A DNA stretch of 64,000 nt. Source: Bacteroidales bacterium KHT7. Lineage in GTDB: Bacteria > Bacteroidota > Bacteroidia > Bacteroidales > Bacteroidaceae. Below are positions 18,010 through 26,716 of this stretch, piece after piece. Every line of letters begins with the position of its first letter. Positions within the stretch are counted from its first letter, which is position 1. The notes below the pieces were generated by a model that was not told the origin of the DNA, did not search any database, and saw nothing but the letters and a program-made list of their open reading frames with translations. The stretch is taken from positions 101,086-165,085 of the forward strand of contig FNBQ01000004.1 of NCBI GenBank assembly GCA_900102385.1. Direction: 5' to 3'. Made by a program: the position numbers and the translations under genes.

Positions 18010-19380
18010 ATGAAATTATCATACTACAAACGCGAATACAAAAGTCTGCTGAAACTTGGAATTCCGATAACGATAGCGCAACTCGGCATGGTTCTGCAAA
18101 GCATGGCAGACACGCTTATGCTCGGTCAGCACTCGGCATCGGAACTTGCCGCCGCAGGATTCGTGAACTCGCTTCTGCTGCTTGCCCAGCTTCTGAGCAT
18201 GGGCTTCTGCATGGCTGCCGTCCCTATTATCGGAAGCCTGTACGGCCAGCAGAAGACACACGAAATAACCGTCGCCCTGAAGTCGTCGCTCCTTGCCGAC
18301 ATGCTTCAAGGTCTCTTTGTATGCTCGCTTATGGCCGGCATCTATCTGCTATTGCCTTACATGGGGCTCGACGGCTCTCTGCTGCCGCTCATGCAGAGCT
18401 ACTACATCATTCTGCTGCCGTCGCTGCTTGTAATGAGCGGCTGCACGGGCATGAAATCGTTTATGGACAGCATAAACGACACGCGCACGACGATGTGGAT
18501 TGTCCTCGTGGGCAATCTGTGGAACATAATCTTCAATTATCTGCTTATTTTCGGTAAGTTCGGATTCAGCGAGATGGGAATAGACGGCGCGGCATGGGCT
18601 ACATCAACAAGCCGTGTGCTGATGCTTGCAATCTACATCGTTAACTTTGCATACAACAAGCGTTTTGCCAAGTATCGCGCCGAATGGAAAAACGCCAAAA
18701 TCAGCATTGCCGAGATGAAACGACAGAACAACATAGGCTGGCCTATAGCCCTACAGATAGTGGTGGAGCTGGCGGCCTTCTCTGGCGTTACGCTGCTGCT
18801 TGGCAAGGGCGGCGTTTCATGGGACGCGACGACGGCTCTCTCTTCGCATCAGGTAACCGTGCAGCTTGCATCGTTCATCTACATGTTCTACCTCGGCATC
18901 GGAACGGCGGTATCAATCCGCGTGAGCAACCATTACGGGCAGAACAACTGGCAGAGCATAAAGGATTCGGCATACGCCGGATACCACATGATTCTGGCGG
19001 TGGGAATAATAAGCACATCTGCCGTGTTCATGATGCGCCATCACATCACGGCCCTGTTCATATCCGACAGCGACCCCGAGGCACTTGCGCGCATCTCGGC
19101 AACGGTAGTGTCGATGGTTCTTCCGCTGGTGTTCTATCAGGTTGGCGACGGCATTCAGACGTGCTTCGTCAATGCCCTTCGCGGCATCGGCGACGTAAAG
19201 AAGCTTCTGAAATACTCGTTCATTGCCTACGGCGTGATAAGCATTCCGCTAAGTTACACGTTCGGCATCGCAATGGATGGCGGAGCGTGCGGTATATGGT
19301 GGGGATTTCCTTTCGGACTGTCGATTGCAGGCTATCTCTACTTCAAGCGGTTCAAGAAGCACATAGACAAGCATCTCTAA
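18010..19380 (+). CDS. MATE family multidrug/Na+ efflux transporter
   Basis: A 456-residue inner-membrane protein with about 12 hydrophobic helices in two homologous halves. The N-terminal LGIPITIAQLGMVLQSMADTLMLG matches the MatE signature, and the second half shows the paired region GTAVSIRVSNHYGQNN. MATE proteins export cationic drugs or metabolites in exchange for Na+ or H+; the substrate cannot be read from sequence. It is a single gene with its own promoter, converging with the minus-strand ftsB-like operon four bases past its stop. Confidence 0.93.
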   Translation: MKLSYYKREYKSLLKLGIPITIAQLGMVLQSMADTLMLGQHSASELAAAGFVNSLLLLAQLLSMGFCMAAVPIIGSLYGQQKTHEITVALKSSLLADMLQGLFVCSLMAGIYLLLPYMGLDGSLLPLMQSYYIILLPSLLVMSGCTGMKSFMDSINDTRTTMWIVLVGNLWNIIFNYLLIFGKFGFSEMGIDGAAWATSTSRVLMLAIYIVNFAYNKRFAKYRAEWKNAKISIAEMKRQNNIGWPIALQIVVELAAFSGVTLLLGKGGVSWDATTALSSHQVTVQLASFIYMFYLGIGTAVSIRVSNHYGQNNWQSIKDSAYAGYHMILAVGIISTSAVFMMRHHITALFISDSDPEALARISATVVSMVLPLVFYQVGDGIQTCFVNALRGIGDVKKLLKYSFIAYGVISIPLSYTFGIAMDGGACGIWWGFPFGLSIAGYLYFKRFKKHIDKHL

Positions 19381-19383
19381 GCC

Positions 19384-19755
19384 CTACTTGTCCTTGTCGA
19401 GCTCAACAGGAATACGGAAAGCCGTGTAAAGCTGAAGAATAGTGGCAACGGTGAGGGCAAGCATCCACTCGTTGCGGATATACATGTTAAGAATGAACTT
19501 GCCGTTAAGGTACATCAGCATTCCGGTAAGGAGAAAGAGTACATCGCTGATAATCTGCATACGGCGAAGGCGGCGGAGAATGAAGTTGCTGCCTTCGTAA
19601 CGCTGCAGAAGCTGCATAGGCACGAACATCAGAACTCCCACTCCATAAACAACATAGGCAGCCCACTGATGAAAGAAATAGCATCCTACACCTATCAACA
19701 CAAGAATCATTCCGGCAGACATCATCATTACCTGCCAATCTTTCAATTTATTCAT
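19384..19755 (-). CDS. Small four-helix membrane protein, unknown function
   Basis: A 123-residue protein with four hydrophobic helices (for example MMMSAGMILVLIGVGCYFF and AAYVVYGVGVLMFVPMQLL). It lies nine bases downstream of the ftsB-like gene in the same transcription unit, so it may be a cell-division or envelope accessory. No motif is recognised. The same ftsB-membrane protein order is familiar from other Bacteroidales, but that is a recollection I cannot check here. Confidence 0.7.
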   Translation of the reverse strand: MNKLKDWQVMMMSAGMILVLIGVGCYFFHQWAAYVVYGVGVLMFVPMQLLQRYEGSNFILRRLRRMQIISDVLFLLTGMLMYLNGKFILNMYIRNEWMLALTVATILQLYTAFRIPVELDKDK

Positions 19756-19764
19756 AATTACTTT

Positions 19765-20076
19765 TTATTCCAGAATATAAATATCCTCATTGTCCGCCTT
19801 CATGAAATAGCGTTCGCGGGCAATACGCCTAATCTCCGACGAGTCGTTTTGCAGACGGTCGAGGCAGTCGCTGTCGTGCTTTATCGCCTTCTTGCACTCG
19901 GCAATACGCTCTTCGAGCTCCGATTTTTCCGACTGCATCTTGGCTCTCTGCCACAGGCTGTTCGAATCGACGATGCCAATCCACAGAAGGAAGATAAATA
20001 TCGTTATTACATATTTATTCTTCAGAAAAGCCGGAGACGGCAGAGCCTTCTTCAGGCCAGACCATTTGATATTCAT
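19765..20076 (-). CDS. Septum formation initiator family protein (FtsB/DivIC-like)
   Basis: A 103-residue bitopic protein with one N-terminal membrane helix (YVITIFIFLLWIGIVDS). A coiled coil follows (about 45-80, rich in Glu/Lys), and then the conserved RRIARERYFMKADNEDIYIL end typical of FtsB/DivIC. Such proteins join FtsL and FtsQ/DivIB in the divisome and help activate septal peptidoglycan synthesis. It starts a two-gene unit. A minus-strand TATTTTTGC box (20105-20113) lies about 30 bases upstream. Confidence 0.88.
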   Translation of the reverse strand: MNIKWSGLKKALPSPAFLKNKYVITIFIFLLWIGIVDSNSLWQRAKMQSEKSELEERIAECKKAIKHDSDCLDRLQNDSSEIRRIARERYFMKADNEDIYILE

Positions 20077-20104
20077 ACTCTTATCGTTACTTTTTTTACA
20101 AGTT

Positions 20105-20113
20105 GCAAAAATA
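20105..20113 (-). promoter_or_regulatory. -7 promoter box for the ftsB-like operon
   Basis: Reads TATTTTTGC on the minus strand, about 30 bases from the FtsB-like start codon. Confidence 0.6.
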
Positions 20114-20221
20114 ATAACTTTATTCGAGTTTCACAATAGCACCGGCGGCAAACATCTATTATTATTACGCCGGCTCGGGATAAAATTCATACAAACAACG
20201 GATTGTATGCTTATCTTAACA

Positions 20222-20364
20222 GCCTTACCGTACCTTGGACGTATCTTGAATCTATCTTCCTTCTACCTTCCCTCTATCTACCTTCTTCCTACCCTCTTCC
20301 TACCCTCTTCCTACCTTCTTCCTACCCTCTTCCTACCCTCTTCCTACCTTCTTCCTACCTTGCC
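20222..20364. repeat. 11-bp tandem repeat tract 3
   Basis: The clearest tract: at least seven near-identical contiguous units CTTCCTACCYT, preceded by several diverged 11-mers (TTGGACGTATC, TTGAATCTATC, TTCCTTCTACC, TTCCCTCTATC) in the same phase. It lies in a 485-base gene-free gap between the ftsB-like gene and dnaX. Confidence 0.85.
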
Positions 20365-20378
20365 ACTATTTCACACTA

Positions 20379-20408
20379 AACGAACAATTTCTGGCGAAAT
20401 TGTTCGTT
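20379..20408. repeat. 13-bp perfect inverted repeat
   Basis: Arms AACGAACAATTTC and GAAATTGTTCGTT with a four-base loop and no T-run on either side, so it is an unlikely terminator. It could be a protein-binding palindrome or an RNA hairpin. It is followed by tandem CAACTTT heptamers at about 20440-20470. Confidence 0.6.
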
Positions 20409-20523
20409 ATAAATCCCTAATTATCATCCGGTTCAGAATTTTCAACTTTCAACTTTCAACTTTCAACTTAATTTTCCCATTGAAAAGATGCGCCGCGTTT
20501 TCTTTTTAATCGTTTATTTTCGC

Positions 20524-20532
20524 TACCTTTGC
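20524..20532 (+). promoter_or_regulatory. -7 promoter box for dnaX
   Basis: TACCTTTGC matches TAnnTTTGC, 29 bases upstream of the dnaX ATG. Confidence 0.65.
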
Positions 20533-20561
20533 GCTGAAATCAAAAAAAACATTTTAGGAGA

Positions 20562-22349
20562 ATGGAGAATTTCATTGTCTCGGCAAGAAAATACCGTCCG
20601 CAATCGTTCGACACGGTTGTGGGACAGGAGGCGTTGACCATAACGCTGAAGAATGCCATAAAGGAGAAGAAACTGGCACACGCCTACCTCTTCTGCGGAC
20701 CGCGAGGCGTGGGAAAGACAACCTGCGCCCGAATCTTTGCAAAGACCATCAACTGCCTGTCGCCAAACCAGAATGGCGAGGCGTGCAACGAGTGCGAGAG
20801 TTGCGTGGCATTCAACGAGCAGCGTTCGTACAACATCATAGAACTTGATGCGGCATCGAACAACAGCGTTGAGGACATACGCAGCCTGTGCGACCAAGTG
20901 CGCATCCCGCCGCAGATTGGACAATACAAGGTTTTCATCATCGACGAGGTTCACATGCTGTCGCCATCAGCCTTCAACGCCTTTCTGAAGACGCTCGAAG
21001 AGCCGCCGGCACACGCCATCTTCATCCTTGCCACAACCGAGAAGCACAAGATTCTGCCAACAATCCTGAGCCGATGCCAGATTTATGACTTCAACCGAAT
21101 GTCTGTTCAGGGCATAGTGAACCATCTGACAAAGGTGGCAGAAAAAGAAGGCGTAGAGGCTGAACCCGAGGCTCTCGGCATCATAGCACAGAAAGCCGAC
21201 GGCGGTATGCGCGACGCGCTGTCAATCTTCGACCAGACGGTAAGTTTTACGCAGGGGCATCTCACTTATGATAATGTAATCAAGAACCTCAACGTTCTGG
21301 ATTACGACTATTTCTTCAAACTAACCGACCTCGCACTCGAAAACAAGATTGGCGAGACGATGCTTCTCTTCAACGAGATTCTGGCGAAAGGCTTTCAGGG
21401 CGACCACTTCATAAACGGATACGCATCGCACATGCGCGACCTGCTGGTGAGCAAGGACGAGGCAACCATCAGACTTCTCGAGGTTGGCGACAAGATTAAG
21501 GAACAGTACAAGGAACAGGCAAAGAAATGCAGCGCCGGATTCCTGTACAAAGCCATAAAACTCTGCAACGAGTGCGGACTGAACTATCGCGTAAGCAAAA
21601 ACCAGCGACTGCTCGTAGAACTCACACTAATAGAGGTGGCACAGATAACCCAGCCCGACGACGCCGTAGGCTCGGGGCGTAGCCCTAAGAAGATTATCAA
21701 ACCCATAAAAGAGTTCAGAGTAAAGGTCGATGTAGTGTCGACCGTTGCTGCCGGAACTCACAGCGCGCCACAAGCCGCCACGCCGGCAAGCACGCCGCAG
21801 ACGCAGGCCCGCAAGATGCCCGAAGGTCTGAACACCACTCTGCCCAAGACGCTGCACCGCGGCAGACCGATGACAATATCGATTACCAATCCGCAGCAGA
21901 TAAAGACTCAGGCCGACATTGCCGTAGAGAATGCCCGGAAACAGAGCGAACAGAACAACAAGACAATATCTGCCAACGAGCAGAAACCGCTCGAAGACGG
22001 CAGCCTGTCGCACTACTGGCGTAACTTCGCAAGCAACATGCTCGGCATAGAAGAGGCGGCAACAAAGCAGAGAATGTTCAACTCAACGCTGAAGATTCTC
22101 GATGCCAACACCTTCGAGGCGATTGTAGACAACAGCATCGTTCAGGGATACATCGACAATCTGCGTCCGCGAATAGAGAATTACCTGCGCGAAGTTCTGC
22201 AAAACTCGGCCGTGACAATGAAGACGAGGGTGAGCGAACGGCAAGAGGTAAAACGTGCCTTCTCGAACAAAGAAAAATTCGACATGATGGTTAAGGAAAA
22301 CCCAGCGCTGAAGGACCTTCAGGAGATGTTCGGACTGACATTTGCATAA
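20562..22349 (+). CDS. dnaX: DNA polymerase III subunit gamma/tau
   Basis: A 595-residue clamp-loader ATPase. The N-terminal AAA+ module begins VSARKYRPQSFDTVVGQEAL and has Walker A GPRGVGKTT (about 46-54), a zinc module with Cys residues around CLSPNQNGEACNECESC, Walker B IIDEVHMLS, the SRC arginine-finger motif (LSRCQIYDF) and the C-terminal helical oligomerisation domain. A low-complexity linker (about 380-500) leads to a tau-like C-terminal domain. It loads the beta clamp and couples the replicative polymerases. I see no slippery frameshift site. It is followed by a terminator. Confidence 0.97.
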   Translation: MENFIVSARKYRPQSFDTVVGQEALTITLKNAIKEKKLAHAYLFCGPRGVGKTTCARIFAKTINCLSPNQNGEACNECESCVAFNEQRSYNIIELDAASNNSVEDIRSLCDQVRIPPQIGQYKVFIIDEVHMLSPSAFNAFLKTLEEPPAHAIFILATTEKHKILPTILSRCQIYDFNRMSVQGIVNHLTKVAEKEGVEAEPEALGIIAQKADGGMRDALSIFDQTVSFTQGHLTYDNVIKNLNVLDYDYFFKLTDLALENKIGETMLLFNEILAKGFQGDHFINGYASHMRDLLVSKDEATIRLLEVGDKIKEQYKEQAKKCSAGFLYKAIKLCNECGLNYRVSKNQRLLVELTLIEVAQITQPDDAVGSGRSPKKIIKPIKEFRVKVDVVSTVAAGTHSAPQAATPASTPQTQARKMPEGLNTTLPKTLHRGRPMTISITNPQQIKTQADIAVENARKQSEQNNKTISANEQKPLEDGSLSHYWRNFASNMLGIEEAATKQRMFNSTLKILDANTFEAIVDNSIVQGYIDNLRPRIENYLREVLQNSAVTMKTRVSERQEVKRAFSNKEKFDMMVKENPALKDLQEMFGLTFA

Positions 22350-22360
22350 AAAATATGAAA

Positions 22361-22396
22361 AAGACCGTGTCAAGAATCAAACTTGGCACGGTCTTT
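22361..22396 (+). terminator. intrinsic terminator after dnaX
   Basis: Arms AAGACCGTGTCAAG and CTTGGCACGGTCTT (one wobble pair) with TTTG following. It separates dnaX from htpG. Confidence 0.75.
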
Positions 22397-22443
22397 GTTT
22401 GGTACAACATGACTAACGATTTTTCAAACTAAAAAAATATATT

Positions 22444-24492
22444 ATGCAGAAAGGTAATATTGGAGTTACAACCGAGAACATCTTCCCGGTCATCAAAAAA
22501 TTCTTATATAGCGATCACGAAATCTTCCTTCGCGAAATTGTATCAAACGCAGTAGATGCAACACAGAAACTGAAGACTCTAGCTGCAAAAGGCGAGTTTA
22601 ACGGCGAACTGGGCGACCTTACCGTTCACGTTTCGCTTGGCGAGGGCACAATAACCATCAGCGACCGCGGTATCGGTATGACCGAGGAGGAGATTGACAA
22701 ATATATCAACCAGATTGCATTCTCTGGCGCAACAGACTTCCTCGACAAGTACAAGGACGATGCAAATGCCATCATCGGTCACTTCGGACTCGGTTTCTAC
22801 TCTTCATTCATGGTAAGCAAGAAGGTAGAAATCATAACAAAGAGCTGGAAAGAAGGCAGCAAGGCTGTAAAATGGAGCTGCGACGGCTCGCCTGAATTCA
22901 CCCTCGAAGAGGCAGACAAGAGCGAGCGTGGTACGGATATCGTTCTCTACGTTGACGATGACTGCAAGGAGTTCCTCGAGAAGAACAAGATTCAGGAACT
23001 TCTGAACAAATACTGCAAGTTCCTCGCCATCCCTGTTGCATTCGGCAAGAAGACCGAATGGAAGGACGGCAAGCAGGTTGAAACTGCCGAGGACAACGTG
23101 ATAAACAATACAACTCCAATCTGGACAAAGAAGCCAAGCGAACTCGAGGACAAGGACTACATCAACTTCTACCACGAGCTCTACCCTATGGCTGACGACC
23201 CTCTGTTCTGGATTCACCTTAACGTAGACTATCCGTTCAACCTCACCGGAGTACTCTACTTCCCTAAGATCAAGAGCAACTTCGACCTTCAGAAGAACAA
23301 GATTCAGCTTTATTGCAATCAGGTTTATGTTACCGACAGCGTAGAGGGCATCGTTCCTGAGTTCCTCACACTGCTGCACGGCGTTATCGACTCTCCGGAC
23401 ATTCCGCTTAACGTGAGCCGAAGCTATCTTCAGAGCGACGCAAACGTAAAGAAGATTTCTTCTTACATCAGCAAGAAGGTAAGCGACCGCCTGAGCAGCA
23501 TCTTCAAGAACAACCGCACAGAGTTCGAGGAGAAGTGGGACGACATCAAGATCTTCATCCACTACGGAATGTTGAGCGAGGATGCGTTCTACGACAAGGC
23601 AAGCAAGTTCGCCCTCTTCAAGGATACCGAGGGCAAGTTCTTCACTTACGAGGATTACGCAACTCTTGTAAAGGGCAACCAGACCGACAAGAACGGCGAT
23701 GTTGTATATCTGTACTCAAACAACAAGGACGACCAGTACAGTTACATCGAGGCTGCAAAGAACAAGGGATACAGCGTATTGCTGATGGACGGTCAACTCG
23801 ATGTTGCCCTCATCTCTATGCTGGAGCGCAAACTGGAGAAGACTCACTTTACTCGCGTAGACGGCGATGTTGTTGATAAACTCATCGTTAAGGACGACAA
23901 CGCAAACAACAATCTCGACTTTGCCAAGTCATCAATTCTCTCTTCAATCTTCAAGAGCCAGATGCCAAAGATCGACAAGACTGAATTCAATATCGAGGCT
24001 CAGGGCATGGGCGAAAACGCTACTCCTGTAATGATTACTCAGAGCGAGTACATGCGCCGTATGAAAGAGATGGCAAACATCCAGCAGGGCATGGCATTCT
24101 ATGGCGAGATGCCTACAATGTACAACATCGTGCTCAACAGCGACCACGCCCTCATCAAGGGAATCCTTAGCGACAGCGAGGCAAACACAAGCGCAGCCAT
24201 CTCTCCTATCGAGGCAGAAATCACTTCGCTCAACGACAAGCGCAAGAGCCTTGAAAAGGCAAAGGTGGGCAAGAAAGACGAGGAAATCCCTCAGGCCGAC
24301 AAGGATGCTCTTGCCGATGTAACAAAGAAACTCGACGATGAGCGCAAGAAGAAGGAAGAGGTTTATGCAAACTACGCAAAGGGCAATCAGATTGTACACC
24401 AGCTCATCGACCTTGCATTGCTGCAAAACGGCATGCTGAAGGGTGAGGCTCTGAACAACTTCGTAAAGCGAAGCGTAGAACTGATAAAATAA
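22444..24492 (+). CDS. htpG: Molecular chaperone HtpG (Hsp90)
   Basis: A 682-residue cytosolic ATP-dependent chaperone. The N-terminal GHKL ATPase shows the Hsp90 pattern LREIVSNAVDA, SDRGIGMTEEE and GHFGLGFYSSFMVS (ATP lid). The middle domain contains PLNVSRSYLQSD (signature with the catalytic Arg). The C-terminal dimerisation region ends with an insertion rich in Lys/Glu (about 600-640), longer than in E. coli HtpG and usual in Bacteroidota. No C-terminal MEEVD is expected or seen. A strong terminator follows. Confidence 0.97.
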   Translation: MQKGNIGVTTENIFPVIKKFLYSDHEIFLREIVSNAVDATQKLKTLAAKGEFNGELGDLTVHVSLGEGTITISDRGIGMTEEEIDKYINQIAFSGATDFLDKYKDDANAIIGHFGLGFYSSFMVSKKVEIITKSWKEGSKAVKWSCDGSPEFTLEEADKSERGTDIVLYVDDDCKEFLEKNKIQELLNKYCKFLAIPVAFGKKTEWKDGKQVETAEDNVINNTTPIWTKKPSELEDKDYINFYHELYPMADDPLFWIHLNVDYPFNLTGVLYFPKIKSNFDLQKNKIQLYCNQVYVTDSVEGIVPEFLTLLHGVIDSPDIPLNVSRSYLQSDANVKKISSYISKKVSDRLSSIFKNNRTEFEEKWDDIKIFIHYGMLSEDAFYDKASKFALFKDTEGKFFTYEDYATLVKGNQTDKNGDVVYLYSNNKDDQYSYIEAAKNKGYSVLLMDGQLDVALISMLERKLEKTHFTRVDGDVVDKLIVKDDNANNNLDFAKSSILSSIFKSQMPKIDKTEFNIEAQGMGENATPVMITQSEYMRRMKEMANIQQGMAFYGEMPTMYNIVLNSDHALIKGILSDSEANTSAAISPIEAEITSLNDKRKSLEKAKVGKKDEEIPQADKDALADVTKKLDDERKKKEEVYANYAKGNQIVHQLIDLALLQNGMLKGEALNNFVKRSVELIK

Positions 24493-24523
24493 CATCAGAA
24501 TCAGCATAATTGACATAAGACAG

Positions 24524-24562
24524 AATCCTGCAAGTCGTGTAAAACTTGCAGGATTTTTTTCT
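24524..24562 (+). terminator. intrinsic terminator after htpG
   Basis: Perfect 12-bp arms AATCCTGCAAGT and ACTTGCAGGATT followed by T residues. Confidence 0.9.
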
Positions 24563-24624
24563 TCAAAAACTCACACAATCTGTTCTATAACGGAGCACAT
24601 ACAACAGACATTCAATAAATTAAC

Positions 24625-24633
24625 TATCTTTGC
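24625..24633 (+). promoter_or_regulatory. -7 promoter box for the phosphoesterase lipoprotein
   Basis: TATCTTTGC matches TAnnTTTGC, 45 bases upstream of the ATG at 24679. Confidence 0.6.
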
Positions 24634-24678
24634 AACACTATCATTTTTAACCAAAACCATATAACGACTTTTTAACAG

Positions 24679-25476
24679 ATGAAACATCATTTACTTTTGC
24701 TGACGATGCTTCTCGCCTCGTGCAGCGATGTCTTCGACATTCATCCTTACGACGTGAATTTCAAAGGCGAGAAGAGCATCAACGAACATCAGATTGAGAA
24801 AATTGAAAACCAAATCGGAGACAAAGACACTCTGCGCGTGGCTTTTATCAGCGACACACACACTTGGTACACCGAAACGAAAGCCGGGGTTGCAGCCCTT
24901 AACAAGCGCACGGACATAGACTTTGTGGTTCATTGCGGCGACATCACCGACACGGGCACTTCAAAAGAGTTCGAGATTGCACGCAACATTCTCGACGACA
25001 TCCGCGTGCCGTACGTCACGCTCATCGGAAACCACGATTTTCTCGGAACTGGCGACCAGTCATACCAAGTAATATACGGGCAGATGGACTTCTCGTTCAT
25101 CGTTTCGCGCATAAAGTTCGTATGCCTAAACACCAACGCAACCGAATACGACTACATTGCCGCCGTGCCAAACTTCGACTTCATGGAAACCGAAATAACC
25201 AAAGATTCGGCACTATTCGACCGCACCGTACTTGTAATGCACGCGCCGCCATACAGCGACCAGTTTAACAACAACGTGTGCAAGGCATTCAGAAAATACC
25301 TCGATTTCTTTCCCAATCTGATGTTCTGCGTTTATGGGCACAACCACAAAACCGCACTCAGCTACTTCTACAACGACGACCTTCCTTTTTACGGAGTAGG
25401 AAGTGCAGAGAAACGGCAATACAGAATTTTTACATTTACAAAAGACGGATACGATGAAGAAGTTGTTGATTTTTAG
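24679..25476 (+). CDS. Calcineurin-like metallophosphoesterase lipoprotein
   Basis: A 265-residue protein with a lipoprotein signal ending LLASC (Cys about 15). The phosphoesterase core shows the metal-binding series SDTH (about 59-62), GDITD (about 85-89), GNHDF (about 115-119), a His near VMHAPP (about 194) and GHNHK (about 225-229). These coordinate the dinuclear metal site of calcineurin-like enzymes. It is exported, so it probably acts on a periplasmic or surface phosphoester; the substrate is unknown. Its last 23 bases overlap the next gene, which suggests a functional pair. Confidence 0.9.
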   Translation: MKHHLLLLTMLLASCSDVFDIHPYDVNFKGEKSINEHQIEKIENQIGDKDTLRVAFISDTHTWYTETKAGVAALNKRTDIDFVVHCGDITDTGTSKEFEIARNILDDIRVPYVTLIGNHDFLGTGDQSYQVIYGQMDFSFIVSRIKFVCLNTNATEYDYIAAVPNFDFMETEITKDSALFDRTVLVMHAPPYSDQFNNNVCKAFRKYLDFFPNLMFCVYGHNHKTALSYFYNDDLPFYGVGSAEKRQYRIFTFTKDGYDEEVVDF

Positions 25477-26104
25477 TGTTTTCCTGCTATCGTCAGTCAT
25501 CGGCATAGCAGACAGCATATACACGTCCGAGCCCGAATTCAGCGCATACGACAAGCGCATACACCGCTATCGCAAGCACTGGGCAGCCCTCATCCCTACC
25601 CAGTTTGTTATACAGAATGCCGGCAACATGGGACTTGTGTCGGTTGGCAGCGGATGGAACTACGGCAAGCGCAATCAATGGGAAACGCAGTTTTTGATAG
25701 GTTTTGTTCCCAAACACCAAAGCACGCGCCCCAAAATAACCACCACTCTGAAAGAAAACTACATTCCGTGGAGTTACGACATAAAACCGGGAGTGAGCAT
25801 TGAGCCGCTGACAACAAGTCTGTACCTTAATGCAATCTACGGACACGAGTTCTGGAAGAAACAGCCAAGCCGCTATCCCGAAGGCTACTACTTTATGTCA
25901 ACCACATTCAGGTTTAATGTAGCCGTGGGGCAACGCATAACGGTACAAATTCCGCAGAAATACCGACGCTACAACAAAAGCGTGTCTTTCTTTTACGAAC
26001 TAAGCACTTGCGATTTGTATATTCGCAACAAGGTGATAGACCACAATGTAAAACTGTCCGACATTATCGGTTTGTCGCTTGGCATAAAATTACAGACTCT
26101 TTAG
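25454..26104 (+). CDS. Secreted protein, probable outer-membrane beta-barrel, unknown function
   Basis: About 216 residues from ATG 25454. An earlier in-frame ATG at 25403 lies well inside the preceding gene and would spoil the signal peptide (MKKLLIFSVFLLSSVIGIADS). The mature part alternates polar and hydrophobic residues with many aromatic residues (for example TTSLYLNAIYGHEFW and YYFMSTTFRFNVAVGQ) and ends in a beta-strand pattern (IIGLSLGIKLQTL), as in small outer-membrane barrels. It is translationally coupled to the phosphoesterase. No family recognised. Confidence 0.7.
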   Translation: MKKLLIFSVFLLSSVIGIADSIYTSEPEFSAYDKRIHRYRKHWAALIPTQFVIQNAGNMGLVSVGSGWNYGKRNQWETQFLIGFVPKHQSTRPKITTTLKENYIPWSYDIKPGVSIEPLTTSLYLNAIYGHEFWKKQPSRYPEGYYFMSTTFRFNVAVGQRITVQIPQKYRRYNKSVSFFYELSTCDLYIRNKVIDHNVKLSDIIGLSLGIKLQTL

Positions 26105-26121
26105 GAAAGTTTCTGCAAAAA

Positions 26122-26160
26122 AACGAACAAAGGTGACAGGAAAAGCCGTCTTTGTTCGTT
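26122..26160 (+). terminator. Hairpin terminator after the beta-barrel gene
   Basis: Arms AACGAACAAAG (26122-26132) and CTTTGTTCGTT (26150-26160) shortly after the stop. No long T-run follows on the plus strand, so efficiency is uncertain. The rest of 26161-26328 is AT-rich with nothing recognised. Confidence 0.55.
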
Positions 26161-26328
26161 CAACAACGCTTAATAATTGATTATCTGAGATTTTTACTTT
26201 TCTGCCTTTTTTATACAATAGCCAAAATACAGCCACAACCAAGCACAGAAAGGTTTTTCAGAAATATTTTTTTCAAAAAATTAGGCAAAAAAAAATGAAA
26301 AACATTTGGAGGTTTCGAAAAAAGTGCG

Positions 26329-26337
26329 TATCTTTGC
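26329..26337 (+). promoter_or_regulatory. -7 promoter box for the tRNA-Arg pair
   Basis: TATCTTTGC matches TAnnTTTGC, with a TTTG -33 element at 26305-26308 at about 20 bases spacing. The first tRNA starts 18 bases downstream. Confidence 0.7.
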
Positions 26338-26355
26338 ATCGCTTTTGAGAAATAA

Positions 26356-26429
26356 GGCTTCGTAGCTCAACTGAATAGAGCACTTGACTACGGATCAAGA
26401 GGTTGCGGGTTTGAATCCCTCCGAAGTCA
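26356..26429 (+). tRNA. tRNA-Arg(ACG), copy 1
   Basis: A 74-nt cloverleaf. The acceptor stem pairs GGCTTCG with CGAAGTC (one G-U pair), the D-arm is TAGCTCAACTGAATAGAGCA, the anticodon loop CTACGGA gives anticodon ACG, and the T-arm contains GGGTTTGAATCCC. Anticodon ACG (inosine-modified) reads CGN arginine codons. CCA is not encoded. Confidence 0.95.
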
Positions 26430-26462
26430 CTTTTTCGAGATAAGGCACTATTTTTAAGCGAT

Positions 26463-26536
26463 GGCTTCGTAGCTCAACTGAATAGAGCACTTGACTACGG
26501 ATCAAGAGGTTGCGGGTTTGAATCCCTCCGAAGTCA
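26463..26536 (+). tRNA. tRNA-Arg(ACG), copy 2
   Basis: Identical in sequence to the first copy and 107 bases downstream, on the same transcript. CCA is not encoded. Confidence 0.95.
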
Positions 26537-26545
26537 CTAAGAAAG

Positions 26546-26575
26546 TCCTTTCCAATTTTATTGGAGAGGATTTTT
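26546..26575 (+). terminator. intrinsic terminator after the tRNA pair
   Basis: Arms TCCTTTCCAA and TTGGAGAGGA (one wobble) followed by TTTTTG. Confidence 0.85.
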
Positions 26576-26640
26576 GTTTATAGTCCCTATTTACAGAATG
26601 TTCGCTTACTCTTTTCATCCCCACAACGCGGATAAAAGAA

Positions 26641-26670
26641 AGCGTCACCAGAATCATGTCTGATGACGCT
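26641..26670 (-). terminator. terminator after the carbonic anhydrase gene
   Basis: Arms AGCGTCACCAGA and TCTGATGACGCT (one mismatch). In minus-strand RNA the stem is followed by UUUCUUUU. It ends the leftward carbonic anhydrase transcript. Confidence 0.75.
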
Positions 26671-26716
26671 TGGATATATTTTCAGTCAAGAAATGTTATG
26701 GCTTTAAAATCAATCT

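Noticed and set aside
18684..19442. 252-residue plus-strand ORF within the MATE gene in another frame
   Set aside because: Composition rich in Arg/His/Gly with no hydrophobic pattern; a shadow of the transporter frame.
20222..20364. Possible CRISPR array
   Set aside because: The 11-bp units are contiguous with no spacers, and no cas genes are nearby.
22804..23562. 252-residue minus-strand ORF within htpG
   Set aside because: Antisense shadow of a strongly conserved gene, without recognisable protein features.
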